From NCBI RefSeq assembly GCF_043641665.1, contig NC_092192.1:1091501-1155500 (forward strand): a stretch of 64,000 nucleotides of DNA, read 5' to 3'. The DNA is from Enoplosus armatus (taxonomy: Eukaryota > Chordata > Actinopteri > Centrarchiformes > Enoplosidae). Below are positions 63,861 through 64,000 of the stretch, in pieces (the first letter of the stretch is position 1; the number at the start of each line of letters is the position of its first letter). The translations under genes and the position numbers were made by a program. The notes under the pieces are model-generated. The model did not search any database. It had not been told where the DNA came from and saw only the letters and a program-made list of their open reading frames with translations.

Positions 63861-64000
63861 GGCAAAATGAACTAACAGATACTGTGGCTGTGTGGTGCTT
63901 CTGCTCTCATTCACTGAATGTTTCTGTTTCCGTCACATGAAGTCTGGTGGTTTGCAGGTAAAAAGCCATCCAAGTTAAAACTGGACCACATTCTGATGGT

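Overview
The window is nuclear DNA of a bony fish, most likely a percomorph teleost. The evidence is vertebrate intron-exon structure with GT-AG junctions, four recognisable vertebrate proteins whose residues match fish and mammalian orthologues, many TG/CA microsatellites and minisatellites, and several dispersed repeat families typical of spiny-rayed fish. There is no operon, CRISPR array or microbial content. Family identities come from memory of the proteins; exon borders were read by eye and checked for reading-frame continuity.

Layout, left to right. 1-600: a possible signal-peptide first exon of an unidentified gene on the minus strand that runs off the left edge, next to a G-rich repeat. 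790-3160: two minisatellites, the second made of about 40 CTGCAG|GTAAAG units. 3160-7430: intergenic with old transposon remnants. 7430-18675: siah2l (plus), an E3 ubiquitin ligase with a 9.8 kb first intron full of TG/CA tracts. 18676-22440: siah2l 3' region with a 248-bp inverted-repeat element. 22782-25729: rbmx2 (minus), a spliceosomal RES-complex protein with an extended Arg/Asp/Glu-rich tail. 25730-26880: a shared head-to-head promoter region. 26883-38769: ap4m1 (plus), the mu subunit of AP-4, fifteen coding exons, with a LINE fragment in intron 1 and a 1.7 kb minisatellite in intron 12. 38770-41400: intergenic repeats. 41419-59463: arrb2 (plus), beta-arrestin 2, with three minisatellite arrays in intron 1 and an optional 24-nt microexon. 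59464-64000: arrb2 3' UTR and downstream.

The four full genes are complete, with intact frames across every junction, so this is ordinary functional gene space. They act separately: SIAH2 in protein turnover, RBMX2 in pre-mRNA splicing, AP-4 in cargo sorting at the trans-Golgi, and beta-arrestin 2 in receptor desensitisation and clathrin/AP-2 endocytosis. What stands out is how much of the non-coding DNA is tandem repeat, about 6-7 kb in eight larger arrays, and how repeat units carry splice-like or TATA-like motifs. I found no new biological system; the best leads are the splice-site-like array at 1750-3158, the arrb2 microexon, the duplicated splice donor in siah2l and the unidentified signal-peptide exon.
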